In this document: piece after piece, positions 21,601 to 32,972 of the stretch
How positions within the stretch are numbered: position 1 is the stretch's first letter
How the letters are laid out: each line of letters begins with the position of its first letter
Origin: Mayamaea pseudoterrestris
Lineage: Eukaryota > Bacillariophyta > Bacillariophyceae > Sellaphorales > Sellaphoraceae
Length of the DNA stretch: 64,000 bases
Assembly: GCA_027923505.1 (NCBI GenBank)
Contig: BROI01000011.1
Coordinates: forward strand, 434,001 to 498,000
Reading direction: 5' to 3'
The notes under the pieces: model-generated
The model's input: the letters and a program-made list of their open reading frames with translations, nothing else
Told to the model about the DNA's origin: nothing
Databases searched by the model: none
Program-made: the position numbers and the translations under genes

Positions 21601-24600
21601 CTGGTTGAGCGCTTGGAACCTTGCTCGGCAAGGCACTGGGAGCATCCACTGGTTGAGCGCTTGGAACCTTGCTCGGCAAGGCACTGGGAGCATCCACTGG
21701 TTGAGCGCTTGGAACCTTGCTCGGCAAGGCACTGGGAGCATCCACAGCTGGTTGAGCGCTTGGAACCTTGCTCGGCAAGGCACTGGGAGCATCCACAGCT
21801 GGTTGAGCGCTTGGAACCTTGCTCGGCAAGGCACTGGGAGCATCCACAGCTGGTTGAGCGCTTGGAACCTTGCTCGGCAAGGCACTGGGAGCATCCACTG
21901 GTTGAGCGCTTGGAACCTTGCTCGGCAAGGCACTGGGAGCATCCACTGGTTGGTCGCTTGGAACCTTGCTTGGCAAGGCACTGGGAGCATCCACTGGTTG
22001 AGCGCTTGGAACCTTGCTCGGCAAGGCACTGGGAGCATCCACTGGTTGAGCGCTTGGAACCTTGCTCGGCAAGGCACTGGGAGCATCCACTGGTTGAGCG
22101 CTTGGAACCTTGCTCGGCAAGGCACTGGGAGCATCCACTGGTTGAGCGCTTGGAACCTTGCTCGGCAAGGCACTGGGAGCATCCACTGGTTGAGCGCTTG
22201 GAACCTTGCTCGGCAAGGCACTGGGAGCATCCACTGGTTGAGCGCTTGGAACCTTGCTCGGCAAGGCACTGGGAGCATCCACTGGTTGAGCGCTTGGAAC
22301 CTTGCTCGGCAAGGCACTGGGAGCATCCACTGGTTGAGCGCTTGGAACCTTGCTCAGCAAGGCACTGGGAGCATCCACTGGTTGAGCGCTTGGAACCTTG
22401 CTCGGCAAGGCACTGGGAGCATCCACTGGTTGAGCGCTTGGAACCTTGCTCGGCAAGGCACTGGGAGCATCCACTGGTTGAGCGCTTGGAACCTTGCTCC
22501 GGCAAGGCACTGGGAGCATCCACTGGTTGAGCGCTTGGAACCTTGCTCGGCAAGGCACTGGGAGCATCCACTGGTTGAGCGCTTGGAACCTTGCTCGGCA
22601 AGGCACTGGGAGCATCCACTGGTTGAGCGCTTGGAACCTTGCTCGGCAAGGCACTGGGAGCATCCACTGGTTGAGCGCTTGGAACCTTGCTCGGCAAGGC
22701 ACTGGGAGCATCCACTGGTTGAGCGCTTGGAACCTTGCTCGGCAAGGCACTGGGAGCATCCACTGGTTGAGCGCTTGGAACCTTGCTCGGCAAGGCACTG
22801 GGAGCATCCACTGGTTGAGCGCTTGGAACCTTGCTCGGCAAGGCACTGGGAGCATCCACTGGTTGAGCGCTTGGAACCTTGCTCGGCAAGGCACTGGGAG
22901 CATCCACTGGTTGAGCGCTTGGAACCTTGCTCGGCAAGGCACTGGGAGCATCCACTGGTTGAGCGCTTGGAACCTTGCTCGGCAAGGCACTGGGAGCATC
23001 CACTGGTTGAGCGCTTGGAACCTTGCTCGGCAAGGCACTGGGAGCATCCACCACTGGTTGAGCGCTTGGAACCTTGCTCGGCAAGGCACTGGGAGCATCC
23101 ACAGCTGGTTGAGCGCTTGGAACCTTGCTCGGCAAGGCACTGGGAGCATCCACTGGTTGAGCGCTTGGAACCTTGCTCGGCAAGGCACTGGGAGCATTCA
23201 CAGCTGGTTGAGCGCTTGGAACCTTGCTTGGCAAGGCACTGGGAGCATCCACTGGTTGAGCGCTTGGAACCTTGCTCGGCAAGGCACTGGGAGCATCCAC
23301 TGGTTGAGCGCTTGGAACCTTGCTCGGCAAGGCACTGGGAGCATCCACTGGTTGAGCGCTTGGAACCTTGCTCGGCAAGGCACTGGGAGCATCCACTGGT
23401 TGAGCGCTTGGAACCTTGCTCGGCAAGGCACTGGGAGCATCCACTGGTTGAGCGCTTGGAACCTTGCTCGGCAAGGCACTGGGAGCATCCACTGGTTGAG
23501 CGCTTGGAACCTTGCTCGGCAAGGCACTGGGAGCATCCACTGGTTGAGCGCTTGGAACCTTGCTCGGCAAGGCACTGGGAGCATCCACTGGTTGAGCGCT
23601 TGGAACCTTGCTCGGCAAGGCACTGGGAGCATCCACTGGTTGAGCGCTTGGAACCTTGCTCGGCAAGGCACTGGGAGCATCCACTGGTTGAGCGCTTGGA
23701 ACCTTGCTCGGCAAGGCACTGGGAGCATCCACTGGTTGAGCGCTTGGAACCTTGCTCGGCAAGGCACTGGGAGCATCCACTGGTTGAGCGCTTGGAACCT
23801 TGCTCGGCAAGGCACTGGGAGCATCCACTGGTTGAGCGCTTGGAACCTTGCTCGGCAAGGCAGTGGGGGCATCCACTGGTTGAGCGCTTGGAACCTTGCT
23901 CGGCAAGGCACTGGGAGCATCCACTGGTTGAGCGCTTGGAACCTTGCTCGGCAAGGCACTGGGAGCATCCACTGGTTGAGCGCTTGGAACCTTGCTCGGC
24001 AAGGCACTGGGAGCATCCACTGGTTGAGCGCTTGGAACCTTGCTCGGCAAGGCACTGGGAGCATCCACTGGTTGAGCGCTTGGAACCTTGCTCGGCAAGG
24101 CACTGGGAGCATCCACTGGTTGAGCGCTTGGAACCTTGCTCGGCAAGGCACTGGGAGCATCCACTGGTTGAGCGCTTGGAACCTTGCTCGGCAAGGCACT
24201 GGGAGCATCCACTGGTTGAGCGCTTGGAACCTTGCTCGGCAAGGCACTGGGAGCATCCACAGCTGGTTGAGCGCTTGGAACCTTGCTCGGCAAGGCACTG
24301 GGAGCATCCACAGCTGGTTGAGCGCTTGGAACCTTGCTCGGCAAGGCACTGGGATCATGCCCTGGTTGAGCGCTTGGAACCTTGCTCGGCAAGGCACTGG
24401 GAGCATCCACTGGTTGAGCGCTTGGAACCTTGCTCGGCAAGGCACTGGGAGCATCCACTGGTTGAGCGCTTGGAACCTTGCTCGGCAAGGCACTGGGAGC
24501 ATCCACTGGTTGAGCGCTTGGAACCTTGCTCGGCAAGGCACTGGGAGCATCCACTGGTTGAGCGCTTGGAACCTTGCTCGGCAAGGCACTGGGAGCATCC

Positions 24601-27600
24601 ACTGGTTGAGCGCTTGGAACCTTGCTCGGCAAGGCACTGGGAGCATCCACTGGTTGAGCGCTTGGAACCTTGCTCGGCAAGGCACTGGGAGCATCCACTG
24701 GTTGAGCGCTTGGAACCTTGCTCGGCAAGGCACTGGGAGCATCCACTGGTTGAGCGCTTGGAACCTTGCTCGGCAAGGCACTGGGAGCATCCACTGGTTG
24801 AGCGCTTGGAACCTTGCTCGGCAAGGCACTGGGAGCATCCACTGGTTGAGCGCTTGGAACCTTGCTCGGCAAGGCACTGGGAGCATCCACTGGTTGAGCG
24901 CTTGGAACCTTGCTCGGCAAGGCACTGGGAGCATCCACTGGTTGAGCGCTTGGAACCTTGCTCGGCAAGGCACTGGGAGCATCCACTGGTTGAGCGCTTG
25001 GAACCTTTGCTCGGCAAGGCACTGGGAGCATCCACTGGTGGAGCGCTTGGAACCTTGCTCGGCAAGGCACTGGGAGCATCCACTGGTTGAGCGCTTGGAA
25101 CCTTGCTCGGCAAGGCACTGGGAGCATCCACTGGTGGAGCGCTTGGAACCTTGCTCGGCAAGGCACTGGGAGCATCCACTGGTTGAGCGCTTGGAACCTT
25201 GCTCGGCAAGGCACTGGGAGCATCCACTGGTTGAGCGCTTGGAACCTTGCTCGGCAAGGCACTGGGAGCATCCACTGGTTGAGCGCTTGGAACCTTGCTC
25301 GGCAAGGCACTGGGAGCATCCACTGGTTGAGCGCTTGGAACCTTGCTCGGCAAGGCACTGGGAGCATCCACTGGTTGAGCGCTTGGAACCTTGCTCGGCA
25401 AGGCACTGGGAGCATCCACTGGTTGAGCGCTTGGAACCTTGCTCGGCAAGGCACTGGGAGCATCCACTGGTTGAGCGCTTGGAACCTTGCTCGGCAAGGC
25501 ACTGGGAGCATCCACTGGTTGAGCGCTTGGAACCTTGCTCGGCAAGGCACTGGGAGCATCCACTGGTTGAGCGCTTGGAACCTTGCTCGGCAAGGCACTG
25601 GGAGCATCCACTGGTTGAGCGCTTGGAACCTTGCTCGGCAAGGCACTGGGAGCATCCACTGGTTGAGCGCTTGGAACCTTGCTCGGCAAGGCACTGGGAG
25701 CATCCACTGGTTGAGCGCTTGGAACCTTGCTCGGCAAGGCACTGGGAGCATCCACTGGTTGAGCGCTTGGAACCTTGCTCGGCAAGGCACTGGGAGCATC
25801 CAGCGGTTGAGCGCTTGGAACCTTGCTCGGCAAGGCACTGGGAGCATCCACTGGTTGAGCGCTTGGAACCTTGCTCGGCAAGGCACTGGGAGCATCCACT
25901 GGTTGAGCGCTTGGAACCTTGCTCGGCAAGGCACTGGGAGCATCCACTGGTTGAGCGCTTGGAACCTTGCTCGGCAAGGCACTGGGAGCATCCACTGGTT
26001 GAGCGCTTGGAACCTTGCTCGGCAAGGCACTGGGAGCATCCACTGGTTGAGCGCTTGGAACCTTGCTCGGCAAGGCACTGGGAGCATCCACTGGTTGAGC
26101 GCTTGGAACCTTGCTCGGCAAGGCACTGGGAGCATCCACTGGTTGAGCGCTTGGAACCTTGCTCGGCAAGGCACTGGGAGCATCCACTGGTTGAGCGCTT
26201 GGAACCTTGCTCGGCAAGGCACTGGGAGCATCCACTGGTTGAGCACTTGGAACCTTGCTCGGCAAGGCACTGGGAGCATCCACTGGTTGAGCGCTTGGAA
26301 CCTTGCTCGGCAAGGCACTGGGAGCATCCACTGGTTGAGCGCTTGGAACCTTGCTCGGCAAGGCACTGGGAGCATCCACTGGTTGAGCGCTTGGAACCTT
26401 GCTCGGCAAGGCACTGGGAGCATCCACTGGTTGAGCGCTTGGAACCTTGCTCGGCAAGGCACTGGGAGCATCCACTGGTTGAGCGCTTGGAACCTTGCTC
26501 GGCAAGGCACTGGGAGCATCCACTGGTTGAGCGCTTGGAACCTTGCTCGGCAAGGCACTGGGAGCATCCACTGGTTGAGCGCTTGGAACCTTGCTCGGCA
26601 AGGCACTGGGAGCATCCACAGGTTGAGCGCTTGGAACCTTGCTCGGCAAGGCACTGGGAGCATCCACTGGTTGAGCGCTTGGAACCTTGCTCGGCAAGGC
26701 ACTGGGAGCATCCACTGGTTGAGCGCTTGGAACCTTGCTCGGCAAGGCACTGGGAGCATCCACTGGTTGAGCGCTTGGAACCTTGCTCGGCAAGGCACTG
26801 GGAGCCACTGGTTGAGCGCTTGGAACCTTGCTCGGCAAGGCACTGGGAGCATCCACTGGTTGAGCGCTTGGAACCTTGCTCGGCAAGGCACTGGGAGCAT
26901 CCACTGGTTGAGCGCTTGGAACCTTGCTCGGCAAGGCACTGGGAGCATCCACTGGCTGAGCGCTTGGAACCTTGCTCGGCAAGGCACTGGGAGCATCCAC
27001 TGGTTGTGCGCTTGGAACCTTGCTCGGCAAGGCACTGGGAGCATCCACTGGTTGAGCGCTTGGAACCTTGCTCGGCAAGGCACTGGGAGCATCCACTGGT
27101 TGAGCGCTTGGAACCTTGCTCGGCAAGGCACTGGGAGCATCCACTGGTTGAGCGCTTGGAACCTTGCTCGGCAAGGCACTGGGAGCATCCACTTGTTGAG
27201 CGCTTGGAACCTTGCTCGGCAAGGCACTGGGAGCATTCACTGGTTGAGTGCTTGGAACCTTGCTCGGCAAGGCACCGGGAGCATCCACTGGTTGAGCGCT
27301 TGGAACCTTGCTCGGCAAGGCACTGGGAGCATCCACTGGTTGAGCGCTTGGAACCTTGCTCGGCAAGGCACTGGGAGCATCCACTGGTTGAGCGCTTGGA
27401 ACCTTGCTCGGCAAGGCACTGGGAGCATCCACTGGTTGAGCGCTTGGAACCTTGCTCGGCAAGGCACTGGGAGCATCCACTGGTTGAGCGCTTGGAACCT
27501 TGCTCGGCAAGGCACTGGGAGCATCCACTGGTTGAGCGCTTGGAACCTTGCTCGGCAAGGCACTGGGAGCATCCACTGGTTGAGCGCTTGGAACCTTGCT

Positions 27601-30600
27601 CGGCAAGGCACTGGAAGCATCCACTGGCTGAGCGCTTGGAACCTTGCTCGGCAAGGCACTGGGAGCATCCACTGGTTGAGCGCTTGGAACCTTGCTCGGC
27701 AAGGCACTGGGAGCATCCACTGGCTGAGCGCTTGGAACCTTGCTCGGCAAGGCACTGGGAGCATCCACTGGCTGAGCGCTTGGAACCTTGCTTGGCAAGG
27801 CACTGGGAGCATCCACTGGTTGAGCGCTTGGAACCTTGCTCGGCAAGGCACTGGGAGCATCCACTGGTTGAGCGCTTGGAACCTTGCTCGGCAAGGCACT
27901 GGGAGCATCCACTGGTTGAGCGCTTGGAACCTTGCTCGGCAAGGCACTGGGAGCATCCACTGGTTGAGCGCTCGGAACCTTGCTCGGCAAGGCACTGGGA
28001 GCATCCACTGGTTGAGCGCTTGGAACCTTGCTCGGCAAGGCACTGGGAGCATCCACTGGTTGAGCGCTTGGAACCTTGCTCGGCAAGGCACTGGGAGCAT
28101 CCACTGGTTGAGCGCTTGGAACCTTGCTTGGCAAGGCACTGGGAGCATCCACTGGTTGAGCGCTTGGAACCTTGCTCGGCAAGGCACTGGGAGCATCCAC
28201 TGGTTGAGCGCTTGGAACCTTGCTTGGCAAGGCACTGGGAGCATCCACTGGTTGAGCGCTTGGAACCTTGCTCGGCAAGGCACTGGGAGCATCCACTGGT
28301 TGAGCGCTTGGAACCTTGCTCGGCAAGGCACTGGGAGCATCCACTGGTTGAGCGCTTGGAACCTTGCTCGGCAAGGCACTGGGAGCATCCACTGGTTGAG
28401 CGCTTGGAACCTTGCTCGGCAAGGCACTGGGAGCATCCACTGGTTGAGCGCTTGGAACCTTGCTCGGCAAGGCACTGGGAGCATCCACTGGTTGAGCGCT
28501 TGGAACCTTGCTCGGCAAGGCACTGGGAGCATCCACTGGTTGAGCGCCGGAAACTTGCCTCGCAAGGCACTGGGAGCATCCACTGGTTGAGCGCTTGGAA
28601 CCTTGCTCGGCAAGGCACTGGGAGCATCCACTGGTTGAGCGCTTGGAACCTTGCTCGGCAAGGCACTGGGAGCATCCACTGGTTGAGCACTTGGAACCTT
28701 GCTCGGCAAGGCACTGGGAGCATCCACTGGTTGAGCGCTTGGAACCTTGCTCGGCAAGGCACTGGGAGCATCCACTGGTTGAGCGCTTGGAACCTTGCTT
28801 GGCAAGGCACTGGGAGCATCCACTGGTTGAGCGCTTGGAACCTTGCTCGGCAAGGCACTGGGAGCATCCACTGGTTGAGCGCTTGGAACCTTGCTCGGCA
28901 AGGCACTGGGAGCATCCACTGGTTGAGCGCTTGGAACCTTGCTCGGCAAGGCACTGGGAGCATCCACTGGTTGAGCGCTTGGAACCTTGCTCGGCAAGGC
29001 ACTGGGAGCATCCACTGGTTGAGCGCTTGGAACCTTGCTCGGCAAGGCACTGGGAGCATCCACTGGTTGAGCGCTTGGAACCTTGCTCGGCAAGGCACTG
29101 GGAGCATCCACTGGTTGAGCGCTTGGAACCTTGCTCGGCAAGGCACTGGGAACATCCACTGGTTGAGCGCTTGGAACCTTGCTCGGCAAGGCACTGGGAG
29201 CATCCACTGGTTGAGCGCTTGGAACCTTGCTCGGCAAGGCACTGGGAGCATCCACTGGTTGAGCGCTTGGAACCTTGCTCGGCAAGGCACTGGGAGCATC
29301 CACTGGTTGAGCGCTTGGAACCTTGCTTGGCAAGGCACTGGGAGCATCCACTGGTTGAGCGCTTGGAACCTTGCTCGGCAAGGCACTGGGAGCATCCACT
29401 GGTTGAGCGCTTGGAACCTTGCTCGGCAAGGCACTGGGAGCATCCACTGGTTGAGCGCTTGGCACCTTGCTCGGCAAGGCACTGGGAGCATCCACTGGTT
29501 GAGCGCTTGGCACCTTGCTCGGCAACGCACTGGGAGCATCCACTGGTTGAGCGCTTGGGACCTTGCTTGGTTGAATTGATGGAGGGTTGCTTGGCTGCAA
29601 GGTAGGTAATATAGATGGCTCAAAGCTGGGTGGTAAACTTGGAGGAGTGCTTGGAGGTTTTGAAGGCAAGTTGCTTGGTGATTGACTTGGATCAGAACTT
29701 GGAATGATTGTTGGAGTTTGACTTGGTTGTCCACTGGGAATCGCTGATGGCATGCTTGATGGTATGTTTGAAGGTTGAGTACTGGGTGATAGACTTGGAG
29801 CATTAGAAGGTATTCCACTAAGAACACTGCTTGGATTTGTAGATGGAGCTGCGCTTGGCAAAAGTGTGGGGCTGAGGCTTGGGACTGTTGTTGGCGTCAA
29901 GCTTGGTGAAACTGATGGGAGGAGGCTGGGTGGAGAGCTTGGTTCATTTGAGGGGATGCTGGTGGGAGCCCTACTTGGCTGCGATGAAGGCACTGCACTA
30001 GGTTTCAAGCTCGGGAGAGTACTTGGTTGGCTAGAAATAGACGGACCAGAACTGGGTGACTCACTTGGCTGCAGGGATGGAAGTCCACTTGGGACAACAC
30101 TTGGGACATGGGATGGAGCAACAGATGGCAATTTACTTGGAAGCATTGATGGGGACAAACTGGGTAAGGCACTTGGTAGCTGACTTGGTTGCAGTGAAGG
30201 CAGTCCACTTGGTGCAAGACTGGGTTGAGATGATGGTTCTACACTGATGGATGGGCCAGCACTGGGTAGAGCTGATGGAATGCCACTGGGGTACAAGCTT
30301 GGTTGACCAGAGGGAATACCTGTGGGTGTTGTGCTTGGTTGTTGTGATGGGATGGAGCTTGGATTTGTACTTGGAAGCTCGCTGGGTTGTACTGAGATTG
30401 ATGGAGACAGACTTGGACTTGCACTTGGAATGTGAGAAGGAAATTGACTAGGTTGTTCGCTGGGAATTGCAGATGGTTCAATTGATGGTGAAGCACTGGG
30501 TGGTAGACTAGGAATCTTAGATGGCAATTTACTTGGGGTACTGCTTGGTTGGCCACTTGGTGGAGCAGATGGTGAATTACTTGGCTGCAAGGTGGGTAAC

Positions 30601-32972
30601 AGAGATGGCACAAGGCTGGGTGATAAACTTGGAGAAGTGCTTGGAGTCTGTGAAGGCAAGTTGCTTGGTGACTGACTTGGATCAGCACTTGGATGTCCAC
30701 TGGGACTTGCTGATGGCATGCTTGATGGTATGTTAGATGGTGGAGTACTGGGTGATAGACTTGGAGCATTGGAAGGTATTCCACTAGGAAGACTGCTTGG
30801 ATTCGTAGATGGAGTTGTGCTTGGCAAAAGTGTGGGGCTGAGGCTTGGGACTGTTGTTGGCGTCAAGCTTGGTGGAACTGATGGAAGGCGGCTGGGCGGA
30901 GAGCTTGGGTCATTTGAGGGGATGCTGGTGGGAGCCCTACTTGGCTGCAATGATGGCACTGCACTAGGTTTCAAGCTTGGGAGAGTACTTGGTTGGCTAG
31001 AAATAGACGGACCAGAACTGGGTGACTCACTTGGCTGCAGGGATGGAAGTCCACTTGGGACAACACTTGGGACATGGGATGGAGCAACAGATGGCAATTT
31101 ACTTGGAAGCATTGATGGGGACAAACTGGGTAAGGCACTTGGTAGCTGACTTGGTTGCAGTGAAGGCAGTCCACTTGGTGCAAGACTGGGTTGAGATGAT
31201 GGTTCTACACTGATGGATGGGCCAGCACTCGGTAGAGCTGATGGAATGCCACTGGGGTGCAAGCTTGGTTGACCAGAGGGAATACCTGTGGGTGCTGTGC
31301 TTGGTTGTTGTGACGGGATGGAGCTTGGATTTGTACTTGGAAGCTTGCTGGGTTGTGCTGAGATTGATGAAGGAGGCAAACTTGGGGATGATGATGGCTG
31401 TCTTGACGGAACATGGCTTGGTGTAAAACTTGGCCCAAATGATGGAGATTTGCTTGGCAGCAACGTTGGCCACCGGGAGGGAATTGAACTGGGTAATTCT
31501 GTTGGTTCAAGACTTGGCAGCTTACTGGGTGTCAAACTGGGTACAACGCTTGGTGAAGCAGTCGGTACAGCGCTCGGCAGTTCTGAAGGAAGCAGACTTG
31601 GTTGTGCGCTAGGACGGTTCGATGGGATGGCGCTCGGTCGATTTGATGGCGTGGTTGAAGGGGTAAGACTTGGCGCCAGACTAGGTGAGAGTGATGGAAT
31701 GGCACTAGGTTGTTTTGTTGGCGCTACGCTCGGAACTTGCGACGGACCGTTGCTTGGTGCCTGCGATGGTCCATTTGTTGGAGTCACACTTGGAAGCACG
31801 CTTGGGTTTCCACTTGGCAATTTTGATGGGACGTTTGACGGTAGTGTTGATGGCTGGGCACTGGGAGAAGTACTTGGAATCACGCTCGGCAGAGATGATG
31901 GTAAATTGCTTGGTACTAGAGTTGGCTGCAGAGATGGTAATGAGCTCGGCAATGCGCTCGGTGACAAGCTTGGCGTACGCGAAGGGGTGAAACTTGGGTG
32001 ATTTGATGGGAGAGACGTCGGTAGAGTGCTTGGAATCGAACTCGGCTGGCCGCTCGGAAGTGCACTCGGCAACAGAGATGGTGAAGAGCTCGGGAGTAAA
32101 CTTGGCGTTGTACTTGGTTCGATTGACGGCACAGTTGACGGTATGAGCGACGGCTTGGAGCTAAGCGATGGAGATGCACTAGGCTCAGTTCCACCTCCTT
32201 GCAGGGCGCGACTGAAGGCAGCTGTGGATTGTGATTGATGCATTGCGTTGTATTTTCTTTTCGCGGCGTCTAGATCCACTGCAATAGCTGTGTAAACTTG
32301 GCGTCGTCGCTTGGTCATGCTGAGTTGAACATAAAAGCACGACGCCTTTTTCGCAAACAAGCCAAAAGGATCGGCCCTCGCATCGACGCCGTTGTCTTTG
32401 CTTGCTAAATGCCGGTTAATATAAACTTTACGCGTATTTCTCCTCTCGGCATGATTCATGACTTGTCGATGCACCGACGGATGATTCCAATCGTTCAAAA
32501 AGTCGACGTCGGTAGCAACATGACCAAATTGATGGAGATGTTGATTGTGAGTTTCAAATTCGTCCAAAATAACGTAAATAGGTTGATACTGGCAAGATCC
32601 ACCACCTCGGCACTGGCGCAAGACTCCGTTTGGTTCACAATGACCTTGTTGTGTCCTTGGTCGAATGGAACGAAGGCAGACATACTTCAAGACGCTGCTT
32701 GCTTGCTGCGGCTGCTGCAACAGCCACCATGGAGGCATGCTTCGCTCATGTGTATTCAAAACAGAATCAAGCCTTTTATTAGGATCAAAGCTTATTTCCC
32801 TTGCTTTTTCCCATGCTTCTCGGCCATTGTAGGTGCGCGCTCGAAGGCACGACGCGTTCGAAGTGTTTTCCAAGTAAGGGTCGGTTCTCCAAAGCGGCGG
32901 CGCGCCAGGCCAGGCTTGCGAAATGCAGCAGAGAAGGAGAGTCGCAGTAGCGAGTTGGTTCAGTTTCGTCAT
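15651..32972 (-). CDS. Giant secreted PSxxPS-repeat protein (left paralogue), with frame breaks in the repeat array
   Basis: The start is taken at ATG 32972, which opens a signal peptide (MTKLNQLATATLLLCC); an upstream ATG-less extension was rejected. Layers from the N-terminus: a Cys-containing domain of about 260 residues (32190-32900), a varied PSxxPS region (29570-32190), the 16-residue array (units like KVPSAQPVDAPSALPS, 16441-29569), and a tail with MSMNMNMGG, a Met-rich stretch and SKGYKHSKGGKW-type Lys/Ser/Gly repeats, ending at TAA 15651. If read through, the span is 5,774 codons. As assembled, a -1 change near 28555 shifts the frame and a stop follows at 27237. Further frame changes lie near 25006, 22499 and 18860; together the four sum to zero modulo 3. 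It is probably secreted, Pro/Ser-glycosylated, and wall- or surface-associated. It is homologous to the gene at 41836. Confidence 0.75.
16441..29569 (-). repeat. 48/51-bp minisatellite array inside the left giant gene
   Basis: About 13.1 kb of a 48-bp unit (about 270 copies by length) encoding KVPSAQPVDAPSALPS on the minus strand. Units from about 29.5 to 19.45 kb mostly encode PVDAPS (48 bp), with scattered PAVDAPS. Units from about 19.43 to 16.45 kb mostly encode PAVNAPS (51 bp). Irregular units lie at 18857-18880 (14-bp insertion), 19067-19084 (18-bp insertion) and 17730-17770 (two 6-bp deletions). The array is nearly identical in sequence, but opposite in orientation, to that at 42637-62393. 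Confidence 0.95.
29590..31366 (-). repeat. Tandem duplication (966-bp offset) within the PSxxPS region
   Basis: About 800 bp at 29590-30400 recurs at 30580-31366 with an offset of 966 bp and scattered substitutions; near the low end a 24-bp indel changes the offset to 990. Both offsets are multiples of three, so the protein frame is kept. Both copies encode the same order of blocks, including PSGLPSLQPSQLPSALPS. The copies have diverged more than the 48-bp units, so this duplication is older. Confidence 0.85.

Noticed and set aside
16448-29579. Very long plus-strand frames across the left array (HWEHSLVERLEP and RQGTGSIHW types)
   Set aside because: They are antisense shadows of the minisatellite; they have no unique N- or C-terminal domain, while the minus-strand PS frame joins a signal peptide and a tail.
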